Source: DSOT01 sp052386775 (GTDB lineage: Bacteria > Pseudomonadota > Gammaproteobacteria > Burkholderiales > SG8-41). From it: 50,565 bases of DNA. The stretch lies in assembly GCA_052386775.1 (NCBI GenBank), contig JBQTJV010000041.1:1-50565 (forward strand). The letters are read 5' to 3'. A program made the translations under genes and the position numbers. Shown here piece by piece: positions 32,637 to 40,440 of the stretch. Numbering within the stretch: position 1 is the stretch's first letter; the number at the start of each line of letters is the position of its first letter. Under the pieces are notes generated by a model. It saw only the letters and a program-made list of their open reading frames with translations. It made no database searches and was not told the origin of the DNA.

Positions 32637-33497
32637 ATGAGCGGGTTTCGCGACATGCTCGCCGGCAAGGAAGCCTATCTCGCCCCGGCGGTCTTCAACC
32701 CGCTGTCGGCGAAACTGGCAGAGCAGGCGGGTTTCAACATGCTCTACCTCGGCGGCGGCACGCTCGGCTATCTCAAGTGCTGCCTCGAGGCGAACCTCAA
32801 CCTGACCGAGGTGGTGCAGGCCGGCCTCGAAATCCGTGCGGTTACCACCTTGCCGCTCATCCTCGATGCGGCCTGTGGTTTCGGCGACCCGATGCACATG
32901 CATCACACGATTGCGCTCGCGGAGGCGGCCGGGTTCTGCGCGATCGAGATCGAGGACCAGCTCATCCCCAAGCGCGCGCATCATCACATCGGCGTCGAGC
33001 ACATGATTCCGCAGGAGCTGATGGTCGCGAAAATTCGCGAGGCGGTGCGCGCCCGGCGCAACATCGATTTCGTGATCGCAGCGCGCACCAATGCCGTTCG
33101 GCAAACCGGCATGGACGATGCCGTAGCGCGTGGCCTGGCGTACCGCGAAGCCGGCGCCGACATGCTGTACATCGCGCCCCGCAGTCCGGACGAAGCGAGA
33201 GAGATCGCGAAGCGATTGCCGCCGCCTTTCATGTTTTCGTACGAGAGCAGTGGCGATCGTGCCGGCGCCGGGCTGAGCGTCCGGGAACTGGGCGCGCTGG
33301 GTTACCGCGTGCTTACCGTGGCCAATACGGCGCTGCCGTTTCACCGCGCCATGAAGCAGACCTACGAGGCGATTGCCCGCGGCGAGCAGAATCCGGTGAT
33401 GGCGGGCACCACCGGCAAATCGGAACAGGCGGCGCTGCACCGGACGATCGGCTTCGATGCGTTGATCGCGATCGAAAAGGCCACCGTCGAGAAATAG
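32637..33497 (+). CDS. Isocitrate lyase/PEP mutase-fold protein, catalytic Cys absent
   Basis: 286-residue TIM-barrel protein. The core LDAACGFGDP, IEIEDQLIPKRAHHH and FVIAARTNA is recognisable. Two known catalytic features are changed. The D-A-D metal motif of PEP mutase and methylisocitrate lyase is D-A-A. The K-R/K-C-G-H loop that carries the catalytic Cys in isocitrate and methylisocitrate lyases is KRAHHHIG. So classical lyase or phosphonomutase chemistry is unlikely; oxaloacetate-decarboxylase-like or a different C-C bond cleavage is possible. ATG 32637 with GGAGA upstream. It lies between Bug 7 and Bug 8, both close by. Confidence 0.82.
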   Translation: MSGFRDMLAGKEAYLAPAVFNPLSAKLAEQAGFNMLYLGGGTLGYLKCCLEANLNLTEVVQAGLEIRAVTTLPLILDAACGFGDPMHMHHTIALAEAAGFCAIEIEDQLIPKRAHHHIGVEHMIPQELMVAKIREAVRARRNIDFVIAARTNAVRQTGMDDAVARGLAYREAGADMLYIAPRSPDEAREIAKRLPPPFMFSYESSGDRAGAGLSVRELGALGYRVLTVANTALPFHRAMKQTYEAIARGEQNPVMAGTTGKSEQAALHRTIGFDALIAIEKATVEK

Positions 33498-33552
33498 CGC
33501 CTGGCCGGGTTGGTTTGCGGGCGAAGTGCAGTCCAAACAGAACGGAGAAAGC

Positions 33553-34527
33553 ATGGAGCGACGGTTCGTCCCTTTGCTTGGCGCGATACTGCTGGGCGCG
33601 ACAGCGCCCGGAGCGGCCGAGGCCCAGCAGAACTATCCGGTGCGGTCGGTTCGCCTGGTGGTGCCCTCTTCGCCGGGGGGCGGTACCGACATCACGGCGC
33701 GCATCCTCGCGCCCAAGCTTTCCGAGTACCTGGGCCAGCCGGTCGTGGTGGAAAACCGCGCCGGCGCGGGGACCATGATCGGCGGGGAGGTGGTTGCCCG
33801 TGCCGCGCCTGACGGTTACACGCTGCTGATGGGCATCAGCACGCTGGCCATCAACCCGGCGATGTACCGCAAAGTGCCGTACGACGCACTCAAGGATTTT
33901 GTGCCGATCAGCCAAGTGGTGGCGCTGCCCAACATGCTGGTCACGCATCCGTCGCTGCCGGTGAATTCCGTGAAGGAGCTGGTTTCGTTCGCCCGTGCGC
34001 GTCCTGGCCAGATCAATTTTGCGTCGGCAGGGGTCGGCACCAACCCGCATTTGTCCATGGAACTGTTTCTTTCGATGGCCGGCGTAAAGATGGTCCACGT
34101 CCCGTACAAGGGTTCGGGGCAGGGCGTGATCGATCTCCTCGCCGGGCACGTTTCGGTAATGACTCCCAGCATTCTGACCGCGCTCGGTTACGCCCGGGCC
34201 AGCCGGCTGCGCGCGCTCGGCGTGACGAGCGCAAAACGCGCGAGCGGTGCGCCCGATATTCCGACGATCGCGGAAGCCGGCGTTCCGGGATACGAAGCGG
34301 TGCAGTGGTTCGGTGTGCTCGCTCCGGCCGGGACGCCCCAGACCATCATCACGCGGCTGCATAAGGAAATCGTACGCACGATACGGGCTCCCGAAATCGG
34401 CCAGAAACTGGTGAGCGATGGCGCCGATCCGGTGGGCAGTTCCCCCGATGAGTTCGCAGCATTCCTGCGCTCGGAAACGACCAAGTGGGCCCGGGTTGCG
34501 CAGGAAGTGGGCATAAAGCCCGAGTAG
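33553..34527 (+). CDS. Bug/TctC-family periplasmic solute-binding protein (Bug 8)
   Basis: 324 residues from ATG 33553 (GGAGAAAG upstream). Signal peptide ends AEA-Q near residue 24. First ligand loop LVVPSSPGGGTD (D46), then VENRAGAGTMIGG, PDGYTL, HVPYKGSGQGVID, EAGVPGYEAVQWFG. The usual DNR is ENR, shared with Bug 9 and Bug 11. It starts 55 bp after the PEP-mutase-fold gene, so that enzyme is flanked by receptors on both sides. Confidence 0.92.
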   Translation: MERRFVPLLGAILLGATAPGAAEAQQNYPVRSVRLVVPSSPGGGTDITARILAPKLSEYLGQPVVVENRAGAGTMIGGEVVARAAPDGYTLLMGISTLAINPAMYRKVPYDALKDFVPISQVVALPNMLVTHPSLPVNSVKELVSFARARPGQINFASAGVGTNPHLSMELFLSMAGVKMVHVPYKGSGQGVIDLLAGHVSVMTPSILTALGYARASRLRALGVTSAKRASGAPDIPTIAEAGVPGYEAVQWFGVLAPAGTPQTIITRLHKEIVRTIRAPEIGQKLVSDGADPVGSSPDEFAAFLRSETTKWARVAQEVGIKPE

Positions 34528-34562
34528 CGGCCAAGCGTGCCCACAGGCGTTGGAATGGCGAC

Positions 34563-35045
34563 ATGACAGATAGCGAGCTGTCGTTTCGGAAGGCCGAGCG
34601 CTCCGATCTCGCGCAGTTGATTAGGTTGCTTGCCGACGATCCGCTGGGATCCAGGCGCGAGCGGTTCGAGACGCCGCTGCCCGGGTCATATCTCGAGGCC
34701 TTCAATGCCATCGCAGCCGATCCGAACAACGAGCTTGTGGTGGCGTGCGTCGAGGGCCGGGTCGTCGGCATGCTGCAACTTACCTTTATCTTCTATCTGA
34801 CGTATCAGGGCGGCTGGCGTGCACTGGTGGAAGGCGTGAGAATCGACGCCAGCGTGCGCTCGCTTGGCCTGGGCAAGGCACTGCTGCAGTGGGCCATCAA
34901 TCGGGCGCGCGAACGGCGCTGCCACATGGTCCAGCTCACCACTGACAAGACGCGGCCCGAGGTGATGCGCTTCTATGAAGCGCTGGGTTTCGAGGCGACG
35001 CACGAAGGCATGAAGCTCCATCTAACCGTGCATGGCGCGTCGTGA
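34563..35045 (+). CDS. GNAT-family N-acetyltransferase
   Basis: 160 residues. Starts SFRKAERSDLAQLIRLLADD as expected for the first strand and helix. The acetyl-CoA pyrophosphate loop is VRSLGLGKALLQWAI (R-x-L-G-L-G), and the C-terminal strand carries RFYEALGFEAT. Substrate unknown; amino acids, small amines or protein N termini are possible. The frame is open upstream into Bug 8, but ATG 34563 gives the normal start. It follows Bug 8 by 35 bp. Confidence 0.85.
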   Translation: MTDSELSFRKAERSDLAQLIRLLADDPLGSRRERFETPLPGSYLEAFNAIAADPNNELVVACVEGRVVGMLQLTFIFYLTYQGGWRALVEGVRIDASVRSLGLGKALLQWAINRARERRCHMVQLTTDKTRPEVMRFYEALGFEATHEGMKLHLTVHGAS

Positions 35046-35105
35046 TCGTTTATTGAATCAGCGCGCTTGCCGACGGTCGAACTGTTGAGGCGAAGAGAGG
35101 CGTAT

Positions 35106-35387
35106 ATGAAAGCGATCTGGAACGGGCAAGTCATCGCCGACTCCGACGACACCGTCGTCGTCGAAGGCAATCACTACTTTCCGCGCAGCGCGGTCAACGA
35201 CGAATTTCTGGAGCCGAGTGCGACCACGACGGTGTGCGGATGGAAAGGCACGGCCAACTATTTCGGCCTGAGCGTCGATGGCGAGCGCAACCCGGACGCG
35301 GCGTGGTACTACGCGGAGCCCAAGGACGCCGCGAAAGAGATCAAGGGGCGCGTCGCGTTCTGGAAGGGCGTGAAGGTTACGCCGTAA
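35106..35387 (+). CDS. DUF427 domain protein
   Basis: 93 residues. MKAIWNGQVIADSDDTVVVEGNHYFP, then CGWKGTANYFGL and AAWYYAEPKDAAKEIKGRVAFW are the conserved core of DUF427 (PF04248), a small beta-rich family of unsettled function. ATG 35106 behind GAGAGG is preferred to the TTG at 35067. Its stop is 15 bp from the stop of the convergent cupin C gene; I see no clear terminator hairpin between them. Confidence 0.82.
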   Translation: MKAIWNGQVIADSDDTVVVEGNHYFPRSAVNDEFLEPSATTTVCGWKGTANYFGLSVDGERNPDAAWYYAEPKDAAKEIKGRVAFWKGVKVTP

Positions 35388-35402
35388 GGACGCGCGCCTG
35401 GG

Positions 35403-35981
35403 CTAGACGCCGGTCCAGAACTTGCCGTCGAGGTCAGGCGCGAAGTCACCGTCGATCAGGACATAGAGCATCTTCACCGGTTTTCCGGAGCGGTTGCTCC
35501 AGGCGTGGCTGGTACCGCGCTGGATGACGACATCGCCGGTCTTCAGGTGCACTTCCCCCTCGTCGAGGATCAGAGTGATCTCCCCGTCGAGAACTACCGC
35601 ATAATCGACGGTTTCGGTCCGGTGCATCATCGAGTGCCGCCCGCCGCGGCCGTAAGTCGAGGCGTCGCCCGCGCCGCTCTTCCTGAATAACTCCCGCGCT
35701 TGTTCCGGGGAGAGGTTGCGCGTCTCCTCCGATTCCGGAGGAACCACGGAAATGCGCAGCACATTGCCCATGGGCGGCGGTTGCAGCGAGCGCGGTCCCG
35801 TGGTCGGTTCGCGCTCCTCGGCCGCGATTGGCACCGGCATGGCGCTGGTCTTCCACACCTCGAAGGAAAGCTGCCCGGGGCGTATCGGATTGCTGTGCAC
35901 CGTGGGGACCGGGCCGTCCGACAGCACGATCGCTTTGCCCTGCCCGTCGTGTCCGGTGACTACACGTCTGATCTGCGTCAT
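35403..35981 (-). CDS. Cupin domain protein (cupin C)
   Basis: 192 residues from the ATG complementary to 35979-35981. Paralogue of cupins A and B: IRRVVTGHDGQGKAIVLSDG at the N terminus, barrel with HRTETVDYAVVLDGEITL and LKTGDVVIQRGTSHAWSN. The C-terminal barrel is closest to cupin B (TNHAWSNRSGKPC against TSHAWSNRSGKPV), the N terminus closest to cupin A. It stands alone on the minus strand, 17 kb from the other two, and is divergent from the amidohydrolase gene. Function unknown. Confidence 0.82.
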   Translation of the reverse strand: MTQIRRVVTGHDGQGKAIVLSDGPVPTVHSNPIRPGQLSFEVWKTSAMPVPIAAEEREPTTGPRSLQPPPMGNVLRISVVPPESEETRNLSPEQARELFRKSGAGDASTYGRGGRHSMMHRTETVDYAVVLDGEITLILDEGEVHLKTGDVVIQRGTSHAWSNRSGKPVKMLYVLIDGDFAPDLDGKFWTGV

Positions 35982-36055
35982 GTTGCGTCCTCGCTTTGTC
36001 GAATTGTCCATGCCGGGCGATGCCGTGCGGGAAAGGCGAGTATATCCGCTCGCGG

Positions 36056-36085
36056 TTGTCGGGGCGGGCGCGCTCCAACTAGAAT
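36056..36085 (+). promoter_or_regulatory. Putative sigma-70 promoter for the amidohydrolase
   Basis: TTGTCG (36056-36061), an 18-base spacer and TAGAAT (36080-36085, five of six consensus). The start codon is 80 bases downstream at 36166. On the opposite strand, TATACT (complement of 36039-36044) could be the -10 box for cupin C, but no matching -35 is seen. Confidence 0.5.
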
Positions 36086-36165
36086 GACGTCAGTCGGTCC
36101 ACGAAGATCCTCTTGCAGTAAATTCTCCGGACAGGTTCATAACGCACAAGGAGCCTAGCAACGTC

Positions 36166-37155
36166 ATGGCCAACATCGATCTGCACAACCACGTCATTCC
36201 GCCTACTGTGGTCGACGCCATTGCGCGCAACCCCGAGCGCTTCGGCACCCGCTTCGTGGAGAAAGAGGGCAAGCGCTATTTCGATGCGCACGGCCGGCTG
36301 GCGGAGCTTTTTCCCGAGTTCTACGACGTGGATGCAAAGCTCGCGTGGATGGATCGCAGAGGAATCGACATCGCCGCGATCTCGGTGGGCCCGCCGATCT
36401 ATTTCTACTGGCTGTTGCCGGACGCGGGGCTCGCCGCCGCGAAGCTCGCGAACGATGGCATCGCGCAAATGGTTGCGACGCGCCCCGACCGCCTGCGGGG
36501 CATGGCTCACCTGCCGATGCAGGACCCGGACGCCGCCATCACCGAACTGGAACGCGTGGTGAAGGAATACAGGTTCAAGGCAGTCGAGATGGGCACCTCC
36601 ATCGAAGGTGTTGCGCTCGCCGACAAGAAGTTCCGCAAGGTGCTGAAGACGATCGAGCAGCTTGGCTGTTTCATCTTCGCGCATCCTTATCAGTGCCTCG
36701 CCCAGGGCGCCATGGATGACTACTATCTGCGCAACTTCGTCGGCTTCCCGCTCGACACGACTCTGATGATCGCGCACCTCATGTTCAGCGGCGCACTCGA
36801 CGAGCTGAAGAAACTGCGGGTTCTGTGCGCGCACGGCGGGGGCTTCATGCCGTACCAGATCGGGCGCTTCGCACACGGGCACAGGGTGCGTCCTGAGCCG
36901 AAGGTGAACCATCCGTCGCCACCGCGCGAGCTGTTCAGGCGCTTCTACTTCGACTGCCTGACGCACGACCCGCAGTCCGCGCGCCATCTCATCAACATCG
37001 CCGGCGCCAACCGTGTCGCAATCGGTACCGACAATCCATTCGACATGCAGCCTGACGATCCGATGGGGTCGGTCGACGCCATTCCGGAGCTGACGGCGAG
37101 CGAGCGCGAGTACGTCTGCGAGCTGACGGCGCGCGATCTGCTCGGCGAAGACTGA
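36166..37155 (+). CDS. Amidohydrolase of the ACMSD-like (amidohydrolase 2) family
   Basis: 329-residue metal-dependent TIM barrel. The H-x-H metal motif is IDLHNHVIPP (H7, H9). Further ligands are in FIFAHPYQ and VLCAHGGGFMPYQIGRF, and the barrel-end Asp is in VAIGTDNPFD. This is the pattern of aminocarboxymuconate-semialdehyde decarboxylase and gamma-resorcylate decarboxylase relatives, which decarboxylate or hydrolyse aromatic or dicarboxylic acids. Ribosome site AAGGAG upstream. The MmgE/PrpD gene follows after 41 bp, so both could act on one pathway intermediate. Confidence 0.88.
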   Translation: MANIDLHNHVIPPTVVDAIARNPERFGTRFVEKEGKRYFDAHGRLAELFPEFYDVDAKLAWMDRRGIDIAAISVGPPIYFYWLLPDAGLAAAKLANDGIAQMVATRPDRLRGMAHLPMQDPDAAITELERVVKEYRFKAVEMGTSIEGVALADKKFRKVLKTIEQLGCFIFAHPYQCLAQGAMDDYYLRNFVGFPLDTTLMIAHLMFSGALDELKKLRVLCAHGGGFMPYQIGRFAHGHRVRPEPKVNHPSPPRELFRRFYFDCLTHDPQSARHLINIAGANRVAIGTDNPFDMQPDDPMGSVDAIPELTASEREYVCELTARDLLGED

Positions 37156-37196
37156 CTGCTGCCCGGTAAAGGGCGCATGGGCGCGCTCACAGCCGC

Positions 37197-38546
37197 ATGG
37201 ACCTGACCCGCACGCTCGCGACCTTTGTCGTCCAGTCGCGATTCGACGCCATCGCGAGTTCCATCCGGCACGAGGCAAAACGCTCGCTCGTCAACTGGAT
37301 GGGCTGTGCCCTCGGCGGCGCGCATCACGAAGCCGTCAACAGCGCGCTGACGGCGCTGGCTCCATTTGCCGGACCTGCGCAGGCCCAGATCATCGGGCGC
37401 CGCGAAAGGCTCGATTGCCTCAACACCGCGCTGGTCAACGGGATGAGCGCGCACGTCCTGGACTTCGACGACACGCACCTGCGCACGCTACTCCATCCCA
37501 GCGTGCCGGTCGCATCACCGTTGCTCGCGCTGGCGGAACGCCGGGCGTTTAGCGGGGCGGATTTCCTCCACGCTTTCATCCTCGGCGTGGAAGTCGAGTG
37601 CCGCGTCGCCAATGCCATCTACGCGGCGCATAACGTGAGTGGCTACATCACGGGAACCGCCGGGGCGCTCGGGGCTGCTGCTGCGGCGGGTCGCGTGCTG
37701 GGTCTCGACGTGCAGCAGATGACCTGGAGCCTCGGGATAGCAGCGACCCAGGCCGCCGGTTTGCGCGAAATGGCGGGCACCATGTGCAAGAGCTTCGTCC
37801 ACGGCCGGGCGGCGCAGAACGGAACGCTTGCCGCCCTGCTCGCCGCCAGGAACTTTACCAGCTCGCGCCGGGTGCTGGAGGCGCCCCGTGGGTTGATCGA
37901 AGTGCTCGCGGCGGGAAGCGATCATCAAGCCGTGGTCGCCGGTCTGGGCGAGCACTACGAGATCGCGCTCAACACCTACAAACCGCATGCTTGCGGCGTG
38001 GTGTGCCATCCGGTGATCGATGCCTGCATCGAGCTCCGCCGCCGTCACGGCCTCGCCGCTGAACAAATCGGGAACGTGGCCCTGCGGGTGCATCCCCTGG
38101 CCCTCAAGCTGACCGGCATCCGTTCGCCGCGCACCGGCCTTGAAAGCAAATGGAGCATTTACCACTCGGCCGCCGTGACATTGTGCGACGGCGTGGCGGG
38201 GGAAGCCCAGTATACGGATGCCCGGGTCCGGGACGGATCGGTCAGCCGCGTACGCGAGCGCGTGAGCGCCGAAGCCGACGACGCGATACGCGATGACGAG
38301 GCCTATGTGATCATCACGCTCGCGGATGGCAGGCGACTGGAGGCGCACGTGGCGCACGCACTGGGCAGCGTGGACAACCCGATGAGCGATCGTCAACTGG
38401 ACGAGAAATTTCACGCGCTCGGCCGCGGCACGCTGAATAGAGAGCAGTGCGAGAGGCTGCTGCACGCATGTTGGGCCGTGGAAACGCTGACCGACGTGGC
38501 GGATATCGCCCGCCTCGCGGGCTTGCCAGTGCCGCCGTCAGCATGA
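37197..38546 (+). CDS. MmgE/PrpD family protein (copy 2)
   Basis: 449 residues, the usual family length. HEAKRSLVNWMGCALGG matches the N-terminal helix, and ALVNGMSAHVLDFDDTHL is the conserved substrate-site segment (canonical N-G-x-x-A-H-x-x-D-x-D-D form, more complete than copy 1). KPHACGVVCHPVIDA corresponds to the conserved K-P-Y/H-P/A-x-C block. It differs strongly from copy 1, so separate substrates are likely. Family members dehydrate or epimerise polycarboxylic acids. It is followed by a large stem-loop and Bug 9. Confidence 0.87.
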   Translation: MDLTRTLATFVVQSRFDAIASSIRHEAKRSLVNWMGCALGGAHHEAVNSALTALAPFAGPAQAQIIGRRERLDCLNTALVNGMSAHVLDFDDTHLRTLLHPSVPVASPLLALAERRAFSGADFLHAFILGVEVECRVANAIYAAHNVSGYITGTAGALGAAAAAGRVLGLDVQQMTWSLGIAATQAAGLREMAGTMCKSFVHGRAAQNGTLAALLAARNFTSSRRVLEAPRGLIEVLAAGSDHQAVVAGLGEHYEIALNTYKPHACGVVCHPVIDACIELRRRHGLAAEQIGNVALRVHPLALKLTGIRSPRTGLESKWSIYHSAAVTLCDGVAGEAQYTDARVRDGSVSRVRERVSAEADDAIRDDEAYVIITLADGRRLEAHVAHALGSVDNPMSDRQLDEKFHALGRGTLNREQCERLLHACWAVETLTDVADIARLAGLPVPPSA

Positions 38547-38595
38547 CGCCTCCCTGCGTGCACCCGGGCGCCTGCACGGGAATACCGGGAAGGCG
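38547..38595 (+). terminator. Stem-loop after MmgE/PrpD copy 2
   Basis: Outer arms CGCCTCCC (38547-38554) and GGGAAGGCG (one bulged base) enclose inner arms CGTGCA (38557-38562) and TGCACG (38573-38578). It starts right after the stop codon. No T run follows; instead TAGAAT at 38597-38602 looks like a -10 box for Bug 9. It may be an attenuator or processing site rather than a true intrinsic terminator. Confidence 0.45.
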
Positions 38596-38674
38596 GTAGA
38601 ATAGTCGCCCGCCCCACTCATTGCCGAACGTTTCTCACCGTCCGTTTTCCAGAGAACAAACAGAAGGAGATGTC

Positions 38675-39649
38675 ATGAAAGCCAGTATTTCCGCCTTCAG
38701 CATGCTGTTGCTCGGAGCCGCCGCCGCGCTCGGCGCGGCCTTCCCGGCTTCGGCCCAGCAGTATCCCGCAAAACCGGTCCGCGTCATCGTTCCCTTTGCA
38801 CCGGGCGGCGGCAGCGATATCACCGCGCGCCAGGTGTCCGCCAAGTTCACCGAAGCCTTCAAGCAGCAGTTCGTGGTGGAAAACCGCGGCGGTGCAGCCG
38901 GCCTGATCGGCATGGAGCAGACGGCGAAGTCCACTCCTGACGGCTACACGATCATGATCATGTCGGGCAGCTTTTCCGCGACCTCCGCGACACACAAGCC
39001 GGCCTTCGATCCGATCAACAGCATCGTCGCGGTGGCGGAAGTCGGCTTCACTCCGTTCGTGCTGTCGGTGCATCCCTCCCTGCCCTCGAAGAACATGAAG
39101 GAGTTCATCTCGATGGTGCGTGGGAAGCCCGGCGAACTGGTATACGCATCGAGCGGCGTGGGCGGGCTTACCCACATGGCGACAGAGCTGCTCGCGAGCA
39201 TGGCGAAACTCAAGATGATCCACGTGCCGTACAAGAGCACCGGCGCGGCGATGACGGACCTGCTCTCCGGACGCGCACAGTTGATCGTCGGCAGCCTGCT
39301 GCCCACGCTGCCGCACTTCAAAACGGGAAAGCTTCGTCCGCTGGGCGTGACGACGGCAAAGCGCTGGTATTCGCTGCCGGATGTTCCGACGGTCGCGGAA
39401 ACGGTGCCCGGCTATGAGGTGGAATTGTGGTTCGGCGTAATGGCGCCGCGCGGCACGCCGCAGCCGATCATCGATCAGCTCAACGCGGCGGTGAGCAAGA
39501 TGATCCAGGAGCCGGAAATGAAGAAAAATCTCGATCAGCAGGGCATGGTGCCTTCCGGCGGGCCACCCGCCCGGTTCAACGAGCGTATCCGCAAGGATTA
39601 CGACCGCTGGATCCGCGTGGTGAAGGAAGCCGGCATCAAGCCCGAGTAA
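38675..39649 (+). CDS. Bug/TctC-family periplasmic solute-binding protein (Bug 9)
   Basis: 324 residues from ATG 38675 (AAGGAGA upstream). Signal peptide ends ASA-Q near residue 27. First ligand loop IVPFAPGGGSD (D48); VENRGGAAGLIG has an extra Gly in place of Pro; PDGYTI, HVPYKSTGAAMTD, ETVPGYEVELWFG. Substitution of KG by KS in the second loop (YKST) is shared with Bug 4. It ends at a convergent boundary with the racemase-fold gene, with a strong hairpin between. Confidence 0.92.
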   Translation: MKASISAFSMLLLGAAAALGAAFPASAQQYPAKPVRVIVPFAPGGGSDITARQVSAKFTEAFKQQFVVENRGGAAGLIGMEQTAKSTPDGYTIMIMSGSFSATSATHKPAFDPINSIVAVAEVGFTPFVLSVHPSLPSKNMKEFISMVRGKPGELVYASSGVGGLTHMATELLASMAKLKMIHVPYKSTGAAMTDLLSGRAQLIVGSLLPTLPHFKTGKLRPLGVTTAKRWYSLPDVPTVAETVPGYEVELWFGVMAPRGTPQPIIDQLNAAVSKMIQEPEMKKNLDQQGMVPSGGPPARFNERIRKDYDRWIRVVKEAGIKPE

Positions 39650-39664
39650 GCCCACGACGCTTTT

Positions 39665-39700
39665 GCGAGCGGGTTGCGGAGCCTTCCGCAGCCCGCTTGC
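39665..39700. terminator. Bidirectional hairpin between convergent genes
   Basis: A 15-bp stem (39665-39679 with 39686-39700, two G-T wobble pairs) and a six-base loop AGCCTT lie between the Bug 9 stop and the racemase-fold gene stop. The stem is very GC-rich. T runs are short on the plus side (TTCCC) and absent on the other, so it may need Rho or act mainly as an mRNA 3' end block. Confidence 0.6.
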
Positions 39701-39714
39701 TTCCCGCCTGCGGG

Positions 39715-40398
39715 TCAGCCCGCCGCAGGTTCGGCCAGTTTTTCGGAAAGGACGCGCTTCAACTGCATCACCGCCGAAGTCGGGCTCGTCAGCACGCGGC
39801 GTCCCGGCCGGTCGGGGATCAAGGCTGCCGCGCTGGCCATCGAAAACTGCCCGAGGATCAGTGCATCGCAGTTGCCGATTTCCTGTGCCGCCTGCGCGAT
39901 GATGCGATCGTGCTCTTCGATCCGGCCGGCGTGCAGGGCCTTCAGTGCCGAGGGCACGGTGAGCGTGCTGATCTCAATTTGCAGATGGCGCCGGCGCGCC
40001 ATCTGTTCCAACTCCGCCTTGAGCGCCGGAACGCTCGGCGCAAAGGTGGCGAGCAGCCCGATACGGGTGCCTGCAGCGAGTGCCTCGTCGAACATCGCTT
40101 CATTCGGTTTGAGCACGGGTATCGGCAGGGCTGCCTGCGCCGCCTCGATCGCCGGCCCGAAGGCCGAGCACGTGAACAGCACCGCATCCGCGCCGCAGGC
40201 ATGCGCGTACCGCGCGAGCGTGACGAAGCGCTCGATGATCGCCTCCGTGATCCGCCCCGCGGACGCCAGATCGGGTGCGAGCGAATCTTCGAGCAGGCTG
40301 GTGGTGCGCGCCTCCGGCCACAGCCGGCGGAAGGCATTCACGATCGGCTCGATGGCAACCGGCGTTGCATGGATGAGGGCGATACGCGGCCCGGACAT
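39715..40398 (-). CDS. Asp/Glu racemase-fold protein with one catalytic cysteine
   Basis: 227 residues, Asp/Glu/hydantoin racemase superfamily. The first catalytic Cys is C77 in FTCSAFG. The second, normally in a G-C-x-x-M segment near residue 184, is replaced: LILGQFSMA (Q184). One-cysteine members cannot use the two-base racemase mechanism and are more like maleate isomerase or arylmalonate decarboxylase in logic, though the remaining Cys position differs among those. It is encoded convergently to Bug 9, 42 bp downstream of the isopropylmalate-dehydrogenase-like gene on the same strand. Confidence 0.82.
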   Translation of the reverse strand: MSGPRIALIHATPVAIEPIVNAFRRLWPEARTTSLLEDSLAPDLASAGRITEAIIERFVTLARYAHACGADAVLFTCSAFGPAIEAAQAALPIPVLKPNEAMFDEALAAGTRIGLLATFAPSVPALKAELEQMARRRHLQIEISTLTVPSALKALHAGRIEEHDRIIAQAAQEIGNCDALILGQFSMASAAALIPDRPGRRVLTSPTSAVMQLKRVLSEKLAEPAAG

Positions 40399-40440
40399 AC
40401 ATCCCTGGTCCCAAAAAAAGACCGCGTATTCTACATGGTC

